DNA of 64,000 bases from Chryseobacterium gambrini (GTDB lineage Bacteria; Bacteroidota; Bacteroidia; Flavobacteriales; Weeksellaceae): NCBI RefSeq assembly GCF_900156825.1, contig NZ_FTOV01000002.1, positions 310,001 through 374,000 of the forward strand, written 5' to 3'. The notes beneath the pieces were generated by a model that was not told the origin of the DNA, searched no databases, and saw only the letters and a program-made list of their open reading frames with translations. The translations under genes and the position numbers were made by a program. Below, one piece after another: positions 16,749 to 25,811 of this stretch (position 1 is its first letter; the number at the start of each line of letters is the position of its first letter).

Positions 16749-17168
16749 ATGAAAAATATTTTCCTGAGTTTGATGGTTTTTGTGGTGATGAGTCTTCTGA
16801 ATGCTCAGTTTACAGATTGGTCTTTAGTTTTTACAGATGGAAAATCAGGCGGAATCGCAATGGCTCCGATTGCGGTCTTACTAAGCGGTTTAATGGTTTC
16901 TGCGATAGGATTTTTAACGGTTTTGATTTTCAATAAAACTTACAATACGATTCTGAAGAATGCATTTTTATTTGAAATTATTTATCTATTTACATTAATT
17001 ATTAGCGGAGCAAATCCTTTCGCTTATTTTACGGGGGGTGAAGAAATTCTGTTTTTAGATTTTTTATTGTATCTGAATTCTTTTTTTGTTTTACTGATGA
17101 TGTTTTTAATAGATAGATTATATTCAAAAATAAATTTAGCAAAATCAAAAAATAACATAGATCAATAG
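16749..17168 (+). CDS. Unrecognised four-helix membrane protein
   Basis: This 139-residue hydrophobic protein has about four transmembrane segments: MKNIFLSLMVFVVMSLLNA, IAVLLSGLMVSAIGFLTVLIF, NAFLFEIIYLFTLIISG and FLDFLLYLNSFFVLLMMFLI. A lysine-rich tail (LYSKINLAKSKNN) ends it. I recognise no family. It is divergent from radA and precedes the yceI-type gene on the same strand, which has its own promoter-like box at 17188-17195 (TACCTTTG). Confidence 0.6.
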   Translation: MKNIFLSLMVFVVMSLLNAQFTDWSLVFTDGKSGGIAMAPIAVLLSGLMVSAIGFLTVLIFNKTYNTILKNAFLFEIIYLFTLIISGANPFAYFTGGEEILFLDFLLYLNSFFVLLMMFLIDRLYSKINLAKSKNNIDQ

Positions 17169-17223
17169 TTCGTTGTTATAAGTAGCTTACCTTTGTACAA
17201 CAATTAATTCAAAATATTATACA

Positions 17224-17793
17224 ATGAAAAAATTACTTTTAACCTTTGTATTTACATTACTAAGTGTTTTCAGTTTTGCGCAGACAGACTGGGCGGTAGA
17301 TCCGATGCATTCTTCTGTTAATTTCAACATCAAACATATGGGAATCAGCTTTGTGCAGGGAAGATTTGATAAGTTTGACGGGAAGGCTTCCACAAAAGGC
17401 AATACTTTAGAAAATGCAGACCTTAATTTTACGGTTGAGGTAAACACCATTAATACGGGGGTTGAAATGAGAGATAAGCATTTGAAAAGCGAAGACTTTT
17501 TCAGTGCAGAAAAATATCCGACGATGAGTTTCGTAACGACGTCTATGAAGAAGGATAAAAATAATACCTACACTCTAAAAGGGAAATTAACCATAAAAGA
17601 CGTAACCAGAGATATCTCTGTTCCCGTAACTTTCGGTGGAATAGCGAAAAACAAACAAGGAAAAGAAGTGATGGGTTTCCAAACAAGTTTTACCGTAAAC
17701 CGTTTGGATTACGATATTAAATATGATCCTACAGGAACTGGAGTTGCTAAAGAAGTAGATGTTAATCTGTATTTTGAAATGACCAAAATATAG
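17224..17793 (+). CDS. YceI-family periplasmic protein
   Basis: This 189-residue protein begins with a signal peptide (MKKLLLTFVFTLLSVFSFAQ) and continues with the YceI lipocalin-like barrel: WAVDPMHSSVNFNIKHMGIS, GRFDKFDGK, VNTINTGVEMRDKHLKSEDFF and KLTIKDVTRDISVPVTF. The family binds isoprenoid or other amphiphilic ligands in the periplasm. An upstream TACCTTTG at 17188-17195 is a good -7 element, giving a leader of about 20-30 bases. A terminator at 17819-17848 follows, so this is likely a single-gene transcript. Confidence 0.92.
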   Translation: MKKLLLTFVFTLLSVFSFAQTDWAVDPMHSSVNFNIKHMGISFVQGRFDKFDGKASTKGNTLENADLNFTVEVNTINTGVEMRDKHLKSEDFFSAEKYPTMSFVTTSMKKDKNNTYTLKGKLTIKDVTRDISVPVTFGGIAKNKQGKEVMGFQTSFTVNRLDYDIKYDPTGTGVAKEVDVNLYFEMTKI

Positions 17794-17818
17794 TTTTTAC
17801 ACAGTAATATTGATTAAG

Positions 17819-17848
17819 AAAGGTTTTCAGATGTTGAGAGCCTTTTTT
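17819..17848 (+). terminator. Terminator after the yceI-type gene
   Basis: AAAGGTTTTCA pairs with TGAGAGCCTTT over 11 positions (three G-U) with a five-base loop and is followed by a T-run. It also faces the end of the leftward gene at 17858. Confidence 0.7.
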
Positions 17849-17857
17849 AATTTTTGA

Positions 17858-18286
17858 TTATTTTTTTGACAGCAAATCAAGATAGGTTTTTTCTAATTCT
17901 TGGTATTCTTCTTTCCAATCCTGAGCTGTTTTTTCTATTCTTTCAAACTTAAAATCTAAGATTTCTATTTCTTCAAGATTATCCACCGTATTTCTATCAT
18001 CAATATGATCAAAATATTCTGCATACCATACATTTAAATTTTGATTTGAAATTTCAATGTACAGTTGTTCTCCAATGTGACTTTTAAATAGTAAATGGTA
18101 ATTTAGAACGTTTTCTTTGAAGTAAACAAATATTCCGTCGTAATAATCCTGAAAGCGATCTGAAAAATAACTGTTGAGACTATTGATTCCCCAAATCTGC
18201 AAATTGTCGAATTTTAATAACAGACCATTTTCGGGAATAAGTTCAACCTGTTTTAAATAGACTAATTGATTGATAATTTTCATCAT
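17858..18286 (-). CDS. Unrecognised 142-residue protein
   Basis: This cytoplasmic protein has no signal peptide. It begins MMKIINQLVYLKQVELIPENG and ends in a lysine/glutamate-rich helix (AQDWKEEYQELEKTYLDLLSKK). The middle is tyrosine- and phenylalanine-rich (YFSDRFQDYYDGIFVYFKENVLNYH). I do not recognise a family. It is a single leftward gene between yceI and pyrG. Either Met of the pair may be the start. Confidence 0.55.
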   Translation of the reverse strand: MMKIINQLVYLKQVELIPENGLLLKFDNLQIWGINSLNSYFSDRFQDYYDGIFVYFKENVLNYHLLFKSHIGEQLYIEISNQNLNVWYAEYFDHIDDRNTVDNLEEIEILDFKFERIEKTAQDWKEEYQELEKTYLDLLSKK

Positions 18287-18332
18287 TAAAAATTTAACAG
18301 ACTAAAATACATAATCAAATTTAGATACAAAA

Positions 18333-18363
18333 TTGCTTTGTATTTCTTTTTCCCCTAACTTTG
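18333..18363 (+). promoter_or_regulatory. Bacteroidota-type promoter of pyrG
   Basis: A TTG at 18333-18335 and TAACTTTG at 18356-18363 are separated by 20 bases, matching the -33/-7 consensus of this phylum. The pyrG start codon is 15 bases downstream, so the leader is very short. Confidence 0.7.
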
Positions 18364-18378
18364 CACAAACCTAATCTA

Positions 18379-19986
18379 ATGAGTAAAAAGAATACAAAGT
18401 ACATCTTTGTGACAGGAGGTGTAACTTCATCTTTGGGAAAGGGAATCGTTTCAGCTTCTCTTGGACTTCTACTAAAATCGCGTGGCTTCAATGTAACTAT
18501 TCAAAAGCTTGATCCTTATATCAATATCGATCCGGGAACTTTGAATCCTTACGAACACGGAGAATGCTATGTAACCGAAGATGGTGCGGAGACGGATCTG
18601 GATTTAGGTCACTACGAGCGTTACCTTGATGCTCCTACTTCCCAAAACAATAACGTTACGACAGGAAAAATCTACCAGACGGTAATCGAAAAGGAAAGAA
18701 AAGGAGATTTCCTTGGAAAAACGGTTCAGGTAATTCCTCATATTACCAACGAAATCAAACGCAGAATTAAAATCTTATCCAAACAGAACTACGATATCAT
18801 CATTACAGAAATCGGCGGAACTGTGGGGGATATCGAATCTTTACCTTACATCGAAACAGTTCGTCAGTTGAAGTGGGAGTTGGGTGAGAAAAATTCTATG
18901 GTAATTCATCTTACTTTGTTGCCTTATCTGGCTTCAAGCGGAGAGTTAAAAACAAAACCTTCTCAGCATTCTGTTCGTCAGTTGATGGAGAGCGGAATTA
19001 TGGCGGATGTTTTGGTTTGCCGTACGGAGCATAAGATCCCGAAAGATCAGAGAGCGAAACTGGCTCAGTTCTGTAACGTTCCTTTAGATAATGTAATTGA
19101 ATGTAAAGATTTAGATACAATCTATGAGGTTCCAATGTACCTTCAGAAACAAAATTTCGACGATGTGGTTCTTAAAGAATTGGATCTGAAAAGTGATAAA
19201 GAAGCGGATCTTAAAGACTGGAAATCGTTCTTAAAGAAATTCCAGAATCCTAAAAAATCGGTCGAAATTGCGTTGGTTGGAAAATATGTTTCTCTTCAGG
19301 ATTCATACATCTCAATTGCAGAGGCTTTCAAACATGCCGGAGCAGATCTTGAAACGGAAGTGAAGGTAAGATGGGTTTATAGTGGAGATTTAACTTCTGA
19401 AAATATTAAAGAAACTTTATCCGGAGTAAGCGGAATTTTGGTTGCACCGGGATTCGGAGACAGAGGGATTGAAGGAAAAGTTCTTACGGCTCAATATGCA
19501 AGAGAAAATAAAATTCCGATGTTGGGAATTTGTTTGGGAATGCAGATTATGACGATTGAATTCGCTAGAAATGTTTTAGGGTACACTAAAGCGAACTCTA
19601 TGGAATTCGATACTTCTACGGAGCATCCTGTAATTTCTTTAATGGAAGAACAGAAAAATGTAGTAGATAAAGGAGGAACAATGCGTCTTGGAGCATGGAA
19701 ATGTTCTTTGAAAAACGGTTCTAAATTAAATGAAATCTACGGAGCAAAAAATATTACGGAAAGACACCGTCACAGATATGAATTCAACAGCGATTACATT
19801 GGTGAATTCGAGAAAAATGGTTTCTTAGCAACGGGAACAAACCCTGAAACAGGATTAGTTGAAGCGTTGGAAATGCCGGATCACCCTTTCTATGTAGGCG
19901 TTCAGTATCACCCTGAATACAAAAGTACGGTTGCAACACCGCATCCTTTATTCAGAGCTTTTATTAAAGCATGTACTTCAAAATAA
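18379..19986 (+). CDS. pyrG: CTP synthase
   Basis: This 535-residue enzyme converts UTP to CTP with ATP and glutamine. The N-terminal synthetase domain opens KYIFVTGGVTSSLGKGI and includes GECYVTEDGAETDLDLGHYER. The C-terminal class I glutamine amidotransferase has its nucleophile in GICLGMQ and its His-Glu in YHPEYKS. The frame extends to a TTG at 18361, but that lies in the promoter (TAACTTTG), so the ATG at 18379 is the start. A hairpin at 20014-20051 ends the transcript, and yidC follows after 183 bp. Confidence 0.97.
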   Translation: MSKKNTKYIFVTGGVTSSLGKGIVSASLGLLLKSRGFNVTIQKLDPYINIDPGTLNPYEHGECYVTEDGAETDLDLGHYERYLDAPTSQNNNVTTGKIYQTVIEKERKGDFLGKTVQVIPHITNEIKRRIKILSKQNYDIIITEIGGTVGDIESLPYIETVRQLKWELGEKNSMVIHLTLLPYLASSGELKTKPSQHSVRQLMESGIMADVLVCRTEHKIPKDQRAKLAQFCNVPLDNVIECKDLDTIYEVPMYLQKQNFDDVVLKELDLKSDKEADLKDWKSFLKKFQNPKKSVEIALVGKYVSLQDSYISIAEAFKHAGADLETEVKVRWVYSGDLTSENIKETLSGVSGILVAPGFGDRGIEGKVLTAQYARENKIPMLGICLGMQIMTIEFARNVLGYTKANSMEFDTSTEHPVISLMEEQKNVVDKGGTMRLGAWKCSLKNGSKLNEIYGAKNITERHRHRYEFNSDYIGEFEKNGFLATGTNPETGLVEALEMPDHPFYVGVQYHPEYKSTVATPHPLFRAFIKACTSK

Positions 19987-20013
19987 AGTAATTTAAAAAT
20001 TACAAACGTCATA

Positions 20014-20051
20014 AATAAACTCAGACTGATTATTCTCAGCCTGAGTTTATT
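20014..20051 (+). terminator. Hairpin after pyrG
   Basis: AATAAACTCAG and CTGAGTTTATT form an 11-bp stem around a 16-base loop with its own short CTGA/TCAG stem. The run of T is weak, so termination strength is uncertain. Confidence 0.55.
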
Positions 20052-20169
20052 ATATAGTAATGCATTAAAGAATAGAGTTTTGATAAAAAAACAGTATTTT
20101 TGTCGACTCGAAAATGTATAGCGTTTACTATATATTATTTAATAGGTAAAAATTTTAATTAAAGATAAA

Positions 20170-21990
20170 ATGCAACAGAACAACGGACTCGATAAAAGTC
20201 AGATTATTAGTTTTGCGGTTTTATGCTTAGTTCTTTTCGGTTTCATGTTTTATTTCCAAAACAAACAATCGAAAGAAGATGCAGTAAAAGCTCAGCAGCA
20301 GAAAACTGAACAGGCTAAAAATGCCGTAAAACAGACTCAGGCAACCAATATCAATCCAAATGTAACTCCCGGCTCAATTCAGACGGCAACTCTGGCGAAT
20401 AATGAATTGAAAATTGAATTCAACAGTTTAGGAGGGCAGGTTTCTAAAGTGGAACTTGCAAAATACAAAGCATACGATCATAAAACAGATAATGCAGATC
20501 TTCCGCTTTACCTGATCACGAAAAATAACTCCAACTACGGTTTTCAGTTTAAAGATAAAACGGGAAAAATTATCAATACTAAAGAGTTAGTTTTTGCTCC
20601 TGTTGTCAATGGAAATGTTGCTACGCTAACAGCCAATTATAATGGTGCAACCATTCAGTTTGTATATTCATTAAACAATAATCCAAAAGCAGAACTGAAA
20701 GATCAGTATGCTCTGGATTTTAAAGTAAGAACACAGGGACTGGCAAAAATTACGTCTGATAATAAAGCAGATTTTATCTGGGATTACAGCGTAAGAAACC
20801 TTGAAAAAGGTAGAGCGCAGGAACAGTCTCACTCAGAATTCTCTTATGCTTTCAATAATTATAAAGATTATGATTACGATGGAAGAACAACGATGGAGGA
20901 AGACAAAGAAACGCTTAACTGGATCGGGGTTAAACAGCAGTTCTTCGCTTCTGTAATTGAATCTAAAACAGGATTTACCCAAAGTAAAGGAAATCAGGAA
21001 GCCATCGAAGAAGGGGAGTATCTGAAAAAATTAAGCTATGAAGGTTTTGTTCAGATGACCGGAAGTGAACTGAATCAGGATTTCACGTGGTACTTTATGC
21101 CTTTGGATTTACCATTATTAAAAACGTATGATAAAAACTTTGATGAAATTCTTCCTTTAGGTTGGTCTTTCATCGGATGGATGAACCGTTATTTCTTTAT
21201 GTGGCTTTACAGTGTAATTGCTGGATGGGGATTATCTGCAGGTTGGGTAATTTTCTTAATGACAATTATTGTGAAACTAATCTTATCGCCAATTATGTAT
21301 AAACAGCACAAATTAAGCGCGATGATGAGAGTGATCCGTCCGGAAATTGATGAGGTAAATGCCAAATTCAAGGATGCAGATCCGATGAAAAAGCAGCAGG
21401 CTACGATGGAGGTTTATCGAAAAGCGGGAGTTAATCAGATGGCGGGATGTTTGCCGGCGTTGGTACAGATTCCTATTTTCTATGCATTATTCCGTTTCTT
21501 CCCGAACTTTATTGATCTTAGAGGTAAAGGATTCTGGTTTGCAAAAGATTTAACGGCTTATGATGATTTGATAAAATTGCCTTTTAAAGTTCCTTTCCTT
21601 GGAGACCATTTAAGTGTTTTCGCTTTGGCTTGTACCGTGGTGATCTTAATTTACACCGTAATGACTTCAGGAAATATGCAGCAGCCACAACAAGAAGGAA
21701 TGCCTAATATGAAGGTCTTAATGTACATCTTCCCGGTTACCTTCTTATTCTTCCTGAATACTTCGGCATCCGGTCTTTCCTGGTATTATTTCGTATCGAA
21801 TGCAATTAACATCTTAATTATATTGGTGATTAAATATGTAATTCTGGATGAGAAGAAAATCCATGCGCAGATTCAGGCAAATAAAGAAAAGCCTAAAACG
21901 GAAGGGAAATTCCAGAAGCGTATGAGAGAGATGATGGAGAAAGCTCAGGAGCAGCAAAACGTGCAACAGCAACAGAGAAAGAAAAAATAA
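20170..21990 (+). CDS. yidC: Membrane protein insertase YidC
   Basis: This 606-residue protein is the Gram-negative long form of YidC, which inserts and folds inner-membrane proteins alone or with SecYEG. Residues 10-27 form an N-terminal membrane anchor (IISFAVLCLVLFGFMFYF), residues about 60-340 a periplasmic beta domain, and the C-terminal third the conserved five-helix core. Markers are GWGLSAGWVIFLMTIIVKLILSP, the MKKQQATMEVYRKAGVNQMAGC region and PVTFLFFLNTSASGLSWYYFVSN. The tail is basic and glutamine-rich (KAQEQQNVQQQQRKKK). It is not in the usual rnpA-yidC context here; pyrG precedes it. Confidence 0.97.
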   Translation: MQQNNGLDKSQIISFAVLCLVLFGFMFYFQNKQSKEDAVKAQQQKTEQAKNAVKQTQATNINPNVTPGSIQTATLANNELKIEFNSLGGQVSKVELAKYKAYDHKTDNADLPLYLITKNNSNYGFQFKDKTGKIINTKELVFAPVVNGNVATLTANYNGATIQFVYSLNNNPKAELKDQYALDFKVRTQGLAKITSDNKADFIWDYSVRNLEKGRAQEQSHSEFSYAFNNYKDYDYDGRTTMEEDKETLNWIGVKQQFFASVIESKTGFTQSKGNQEAIEEGEYLKKLSYEGFVQMTGSELNQDFTWYFMPLDLPLLKTYDKNFDEILPLGWSFIGWMNRYFFMWLYSVIAGWGLSAGWVIFLMTIIVKLILSPIMYKQHKLSAMMRVIRPEIDEVNAKFKDADPMKKQQATMEVYRKAGVNQMAGCLPALVQIPIFYALFRFFPNFIDLRGKGFWFAKDLTAYDDLIKLPFKVPFLGDHLSVFALACTVVILIYTVMTSGNMQQPQQEGMPNMKVLMYIFPVTFLFFLNTSASGLSWYYFVSNAINILIILVIKYVILDEKKIHAQIQANKEKPKTEGKFQKRMREMMEKAQEQQNVQQQQRKKK

Positions 21991-22005
21991 CATTTTCTAT
22001 AATAC

Positions 22006-22044
22006 AAAAAAAGAGAGGTAAATTTAATTTTGCCTCTCTTTTTT
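22006..22044. terminator. Bidirectional terminator between yidC and rnhB
   Basis: AAAAAGAGAGG pairs with GCCTCTCTTTTT (one mismatch) around an A/T-rich loop, flanked by A and T runs. The two genes converge here. Confidence 0.85.
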
Positions 22045-22061
22045 ACTTCAAATATTCAATA

Positions 22062-22646
22062 TTAGTCATATTTCAACCTGAAAGACTGTCTGTGATATTT
22101 AGTCGGTCCGAATTTTATCAGCGCTTCCTGATGTTTCTTAGTAGCATAGCCAAAATTTGTGTTCCAGCCATATTCGGGATGCTCTTCATGAAGTTCGATC
22201 ATTAATTTGTCTCTGTAATTTTTTGCTAAAATAGAAGCAGCAGCAATAGACAAGACTTTAGAATCTCCTTTGATAATACATTCATGAGGAATAAAATTGT
22301 AAGGATGAAATCTGTTTCCGTCTACTAAAATCAATTCAGGTCTTATTATTAATTTATCCAAAGCCTGATGCATGGCATGGATGCTTGCATTCAGTATATT
22401 ATGCTGATCTATAAATGCGGGAGAAAGTTCTGCAACTGCGTAATCTTTAACATTATCTTTGATGTAGCTGTCAAGATCCATTCTTGTCTTAAAATTTAAC
22501 TTTTTGGAATCGTTAACCAAATTTTGGTTAAAATTTTCATCCAAAATCACTGCAGCAGCTACCACAGGTCCGGATAAACAGCCTCGACCCACTTCATCGC
22601 AACCTGCTTCAACATAAAAAATCGACCATTTTTTTATTAAATCCAT
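22062..22646 (-). CDS. rnhB: Ribonuclease HII
   Basis: This 194-residue enzyme removes ribonucleotides from RNA/DNA hybrids and misincorporated ribonucleotides. The DEVGRG motif at residues 17-22 carries the first two catalytic acids, and LILVDGNRF near residue 110 and the KGDSKVLSIAAASILAK segment near 125-145 complete the active-site regions. Length is normal for the family. It is a single leftward gene convergent with yidC and divergent from the first susC. Confidence 0.95.
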   Translation of the reverse strand: MDLIKKWSIFYVEAGCDEVGRGCLSGPVVAAAVILDENFNQNLVNDSKKLNFKTRMDLDSYIKDNVKDYAVAELSPAFIDQHNILNASIHAMHQALDKLIIRPELILVDGNRFHPYNFIPHECIIKGDSKVLSIAAASILAKNYRDKLMIELHEEHPEYGWNTNFGYATKKHQEALIKFGPTKYHRQSFRLKYD

Positions 22647-22704
22647 AATTTCCGCTATTTCACCAAGGTAAAATCATGCAATATTAAAGATTTTTAACAA
22701 AATA

Positions 22705-22736
22705 TTTGGTTACTTTAAGAAAGTTTTACATATTTG
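22705..22736 (+). promoter_or_regulatory. Promoter of first susC
   Basis: TTTG at 22705-22708 and CATATTTG at 22729-22736 are separated by 20 bases. The second susC has the same CATATTTG box with a 19-base spacer, so the two loci are probably read by the same housekeeping sigma factor. Confidence 0.6.
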
Positions 22737-22764
22737 CAAATAATAAAAAATAATCAATTTAAAT

Positions 22765-25700
22765 ATGAAGAAATTAACAGCAAGTGTTCTACTGGTAGTT
22801 TTATCATCTTCTTTTGCGGTTGTCAACGCTCAAAAGAAAGGAAATGATACAATTCCTAGAACGACAGACATTGAAGAAGTTGTTTTCGTTCAGCCAGTAA
22901 CTGGAAGATTGAAAGTAAAAGATGAAGTTACTACAGCTCAGCAAATTATTAGCAATCAGCAGTTAAAAGCTGCTAATAACCCGAATGCAATCAGTGCTAT
23001 TGCAGGTAAGGCTTCTGGTGTAAGAATCAATCAGACAAACAGTAGTGTAAATTCATCTCAAAGTATTGTAATCAGAACTCCTACGACAATTACTGGTAGC
23101 CAAGAAGCTTTAGTTGTTATCGATAACGTTATTTCTAGTGCTAACATTTTGGCTCAGCTACCTCCTGATTTGATAGAGTCTGTAAATATTATAAAAGGTG
23201 CCGGTGGAGCAGCAATATATGGTTCTCAAGGTATTAATGGGGTAGTAGTAGTGACTACGAAAAGAGGTACTGCGAGCGGAGGATTAAGAATTAATTATAA
23301 CTCTTCTGTAGATTTCGAAACAGTCGCTTTCTTACCAAAAAGACAAAGAAGCTATGGACAAGGATGGTTTGGTAAAAAAGTTAACGTAGAAAATGGAGCA
23401 TGGGGACCAGCATTCAATGATCCTGCATATGCTGGAACAATGCAGCCATATGGTGTTCCTTTATATGATTTTGATGGAGATGGTTTTATTACTGTTAATC
23501 CAAATGATAATGCTCCTACCGGAGATGAAGGAGCTTCAATTATGTCAACTTTTGCTCCTTATGGGAAAGATAATGTTAAAGATTTTTTCCAGACAGGTAC
23601 AATTTTCCAAAATACTTTATCAGTATCTACTGGTAATAGCAATGGATATTTCGGATTAACTCTTGGAAGTTTAGAGAAAGAATTTATCGTAGCTGATGAT
23701 AAATTAAGCAGATACTCAGTTTTAATGAAAGGAGGTACAAAGATCAATAAATGGTCTTTTGACGGTCAGATTAATTATATCAGAACGAAAACTTCTCAGG
23801 CTGATGCAACTATTTATCACGATTTGCTTCAGAGTGCTTCAGATATTCCAATTGAGAAGTTTAAAGATTATTCAGACAATGCATATGGTTGGAATATTTA
23901 TTACACCAGCCCGTATTTTAGACAAAAACACATAAGATCTAATTCCATTCAGAACTATTTTAATCTAATTGGTGCTGCTGCTTATAAGTTTGACGATCAT
24001 ATTAATTTGTCATATCGTGGTAACATGAGCTTTAATAATGCTGAAAGCAGTAATTATAATGATGGTTATGTAGTAGCTCCAATTTACGATGGAATTTTCC
24101 CTAATGTTCAGTCGAGTTATTTTCAATCAAATGTAAATCAACAGAACTATTATGGAGATTTAACTTTAAATTTAAATTATGATATTGCAACGGATTTAAA
24201 TTTAGATGTTACAGTAGGTCATAACTATCAGGATAGAAGAACTACAAACAGCCAAGCTGGAGGTACAGGTTTATTGATTCCGGGATTATATACTATTCCA
24301 AATTTATCTAATCCGGCACAGCCAAGTACATTAAATAATAGAAAATTCCACACTAATGTTCATGCATTTTTAGGAAATATCGATTTATCATATAAAAAAT
24401 ATCTATTCTTCAATGCGGCAGGAAGATATGAGATGAATTCAAGTTTAAAACAATTATCTGTAAGTAATGATTTCTCTTATTTCTTCCCATCGGCTTCACT
24501 TTCATTTATTCCGACAAAAGCATTTGATTTTGGAGGCAAAGTTTTGAATTATTTGAAGGTTAATGCTGCATTAGAAAGAACAGGAGGTATTTCAGCTATT
24601 GGGAATTATCAGTTATATCCAGTTGCTATTGTAGGTGGTGGATATCCATATGCTGGTAGTGGATATATAAGCTACCAACCACAAACAACTGTAACAGATC
24701 GATCATTAAATCCTGAATTTACTACTAGAGCCGAAGTAGGTTTATCATTTGGTCTATTCAATGATAGAATTACGTTTGATGGAGCTGTGTATAAAAGTAA
24801 AACAGATGACTTAATTACTCTTCAAACAACATCTAGTGCAACAGGTTTAACTGGACAGTGGAGAAATGTTGGAGATATGGAAGGAAGAGGTATTGAAATG
24901 AATATTAATTTTGTTCCAATCAAAAATAAAAATATTCGTTGGGATATCGGAGCTAACTTTACAAGTGGCTATAGTAAAGTTACTAAATTGGCTGATGGTG
25001 CAAAAGAGATTGCTCTGCTTTCTTCTTCTTCCGTAGGTATCTTTGCTGTTGAAGGTGAGAAATTCGGAGTAATTAAAGGAACAACTTACGTTAGAGATGA
25101 TCAAGGAAGAATCGTTGTAAATGCTGCTACAGGTTTACCTCAGGTTAATTCTCAGCTTAGCGTTTTGGGAAGAAATACACCTAAATATATTTTAGGTCTT
25201 ACAACGTCATTAAAAGTAAAGGGCTTTACATTATCTGCAACAGCTGATTACCGTACAGGACATGTATTCTATTCTGGTACTAAAAACTCGATGGCATTCT
25301 CTGGACAGCTTGAAGAATCTGCAAATTTTGATAGAACAAAACCTTATGTAATACCTAACTCGGTATACTTACAGAATGGTGCTTACGTTGCGAACACAAG
25401 TGTTCCTATTTTTGCAACTACTTATAATAATCCTAATAGTGCTAATTATAATCCTACATTGGCTTTATCAGAACATTATGGAGGAGCTACTTATAATTCT
25501 GTAGGTGAAAATTTTGTAATGGATGCTACAGCGTTTAAAGTTCGTGAAATTGCTATTTCTTATACATTTGATAAAAAAATATTAGGGAATTCTAAAATTA
25601 ATGAGCTTACTATTGGATTCCAGGCTAGAAATCCATTCATTAAATTTGCAAAAGAAAACAGAAATTATGATGATCCTGAAACAGGATTTGATGGAAATGG

Positions 25701-25785
25701 GGCTTATGCTGGTTTTATTGGAAATGCAGCTACACAGTATCCTAATCTAAGAACTTATGGAGGTAATATCAGTATCACTTTCTAA
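22765..25785 (+). CDS. SusC/RagA-family TonB-dependent outer-membrane receptor 1
   Basis: This 1006-residue receptor imports a nutrient through the outer membrane using TonB energy, together with the SusD-like lipoprotein 26 bp downstream. After the signal peptide (MKKLTASVLLVVLSSSFAVVNAQ) comes a TonB-box-like IEEVVFVQP at about residues 36-44 and the plug domain, ending in the SusC signature IIKGAGGAAIYGSQGINGVVVVTTKRG near residue 140; the rest is the 22-strand barrel ending in the terminal SITF. The N-terminal carboxypeptidase-D-like extension of many SusC proteins is absent. No glycosidase or sensor gene is nearby, so the substrate is unknown. Confidence 0.92.
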   Translation: MKKLTASVLLVVLSSSFAVVNAQKKGNDTIPRTTDIEEVVFVQPVTGRLKVKDEVTTAQQIISNQQLKAANNPNAISAIAGKASGVRINQTNSSVNSSQSIVIRTPTTITGSQEALVVIDNVISSANILAQLPPDLIESVNIIKGAGGAAIYGSQGINGVVVVTTKRGTASGGLRINYNSSVDFETVAFLPKRQRSYGQGWFGKKVNVENGAWGPAFNDPAYAGTMQPYGVPLYDFDGDGFITVNPNDNAPTGDEGASIMSTFAPYGKDNVKDFFQTGTIFQNTLSVSTGNSNGYFGLTLGSLEKEFIVADDKLSRYSVLMKGGTKINKWSFDGQINYIRTKTSQADATIYHDLLQSASDIPIEKFKDYSDNAYGWNIYYTSPYFRQKHIRSNSIQNYFNLIGAAAYKFDDHINLSYRGNMSFNNAESSNYNDGYVVAPIYDGIFPNVQSSYFQSNVNQQNYYGDLTLNLNYDIATDLNLDVTVGHNYQDRRTTNSQAGGTGLLIPGLYTIPNLSNPAQPSTLNNRKFHTNVHAFLGNIDLSYKKYLFFNAAGRYEMNSSLKQLSVSNDFSYFFPSASLSFIPTKAFDFGGKVLNYLKVNAALERTGGISAIGNYQLYPVAIVGGGYPYAGSGYISYQPQTTVTDRSLNPEFTTRAEVGLSFGLFNDRITFDGAVYKSKTDDLITLQTTSSATGLTGQWRNVGDMEGRGIEMNINFVPIKNKNIRWDIGANFTSGYSKVTKLADGAKEIALLSSSSVGIFAVEGEKFGVIKGTTYVRDDQGRIVVNAATGLPQVNSQLSVLGRNTPKYILGLTTSLKVKGFTLSATADYRTGHVFYSGTKNSMAFSGQLEESANFDRTKPYVIPNSVYLQNGAYVANTSVPIFATTYNNPNSANYNPTLALSEHYGGATYNSVGENFVMDATAFKVREIAISYTFDKKILGNSKINELTIGFQARNPFIKFAKENRNYDDPETGFDGNGAYAGFIGNAATQYPNLRTYGGNISITF

Positions 25786-25811
25786 TTCACTCACTAATTA
25801 ATTTTATTACA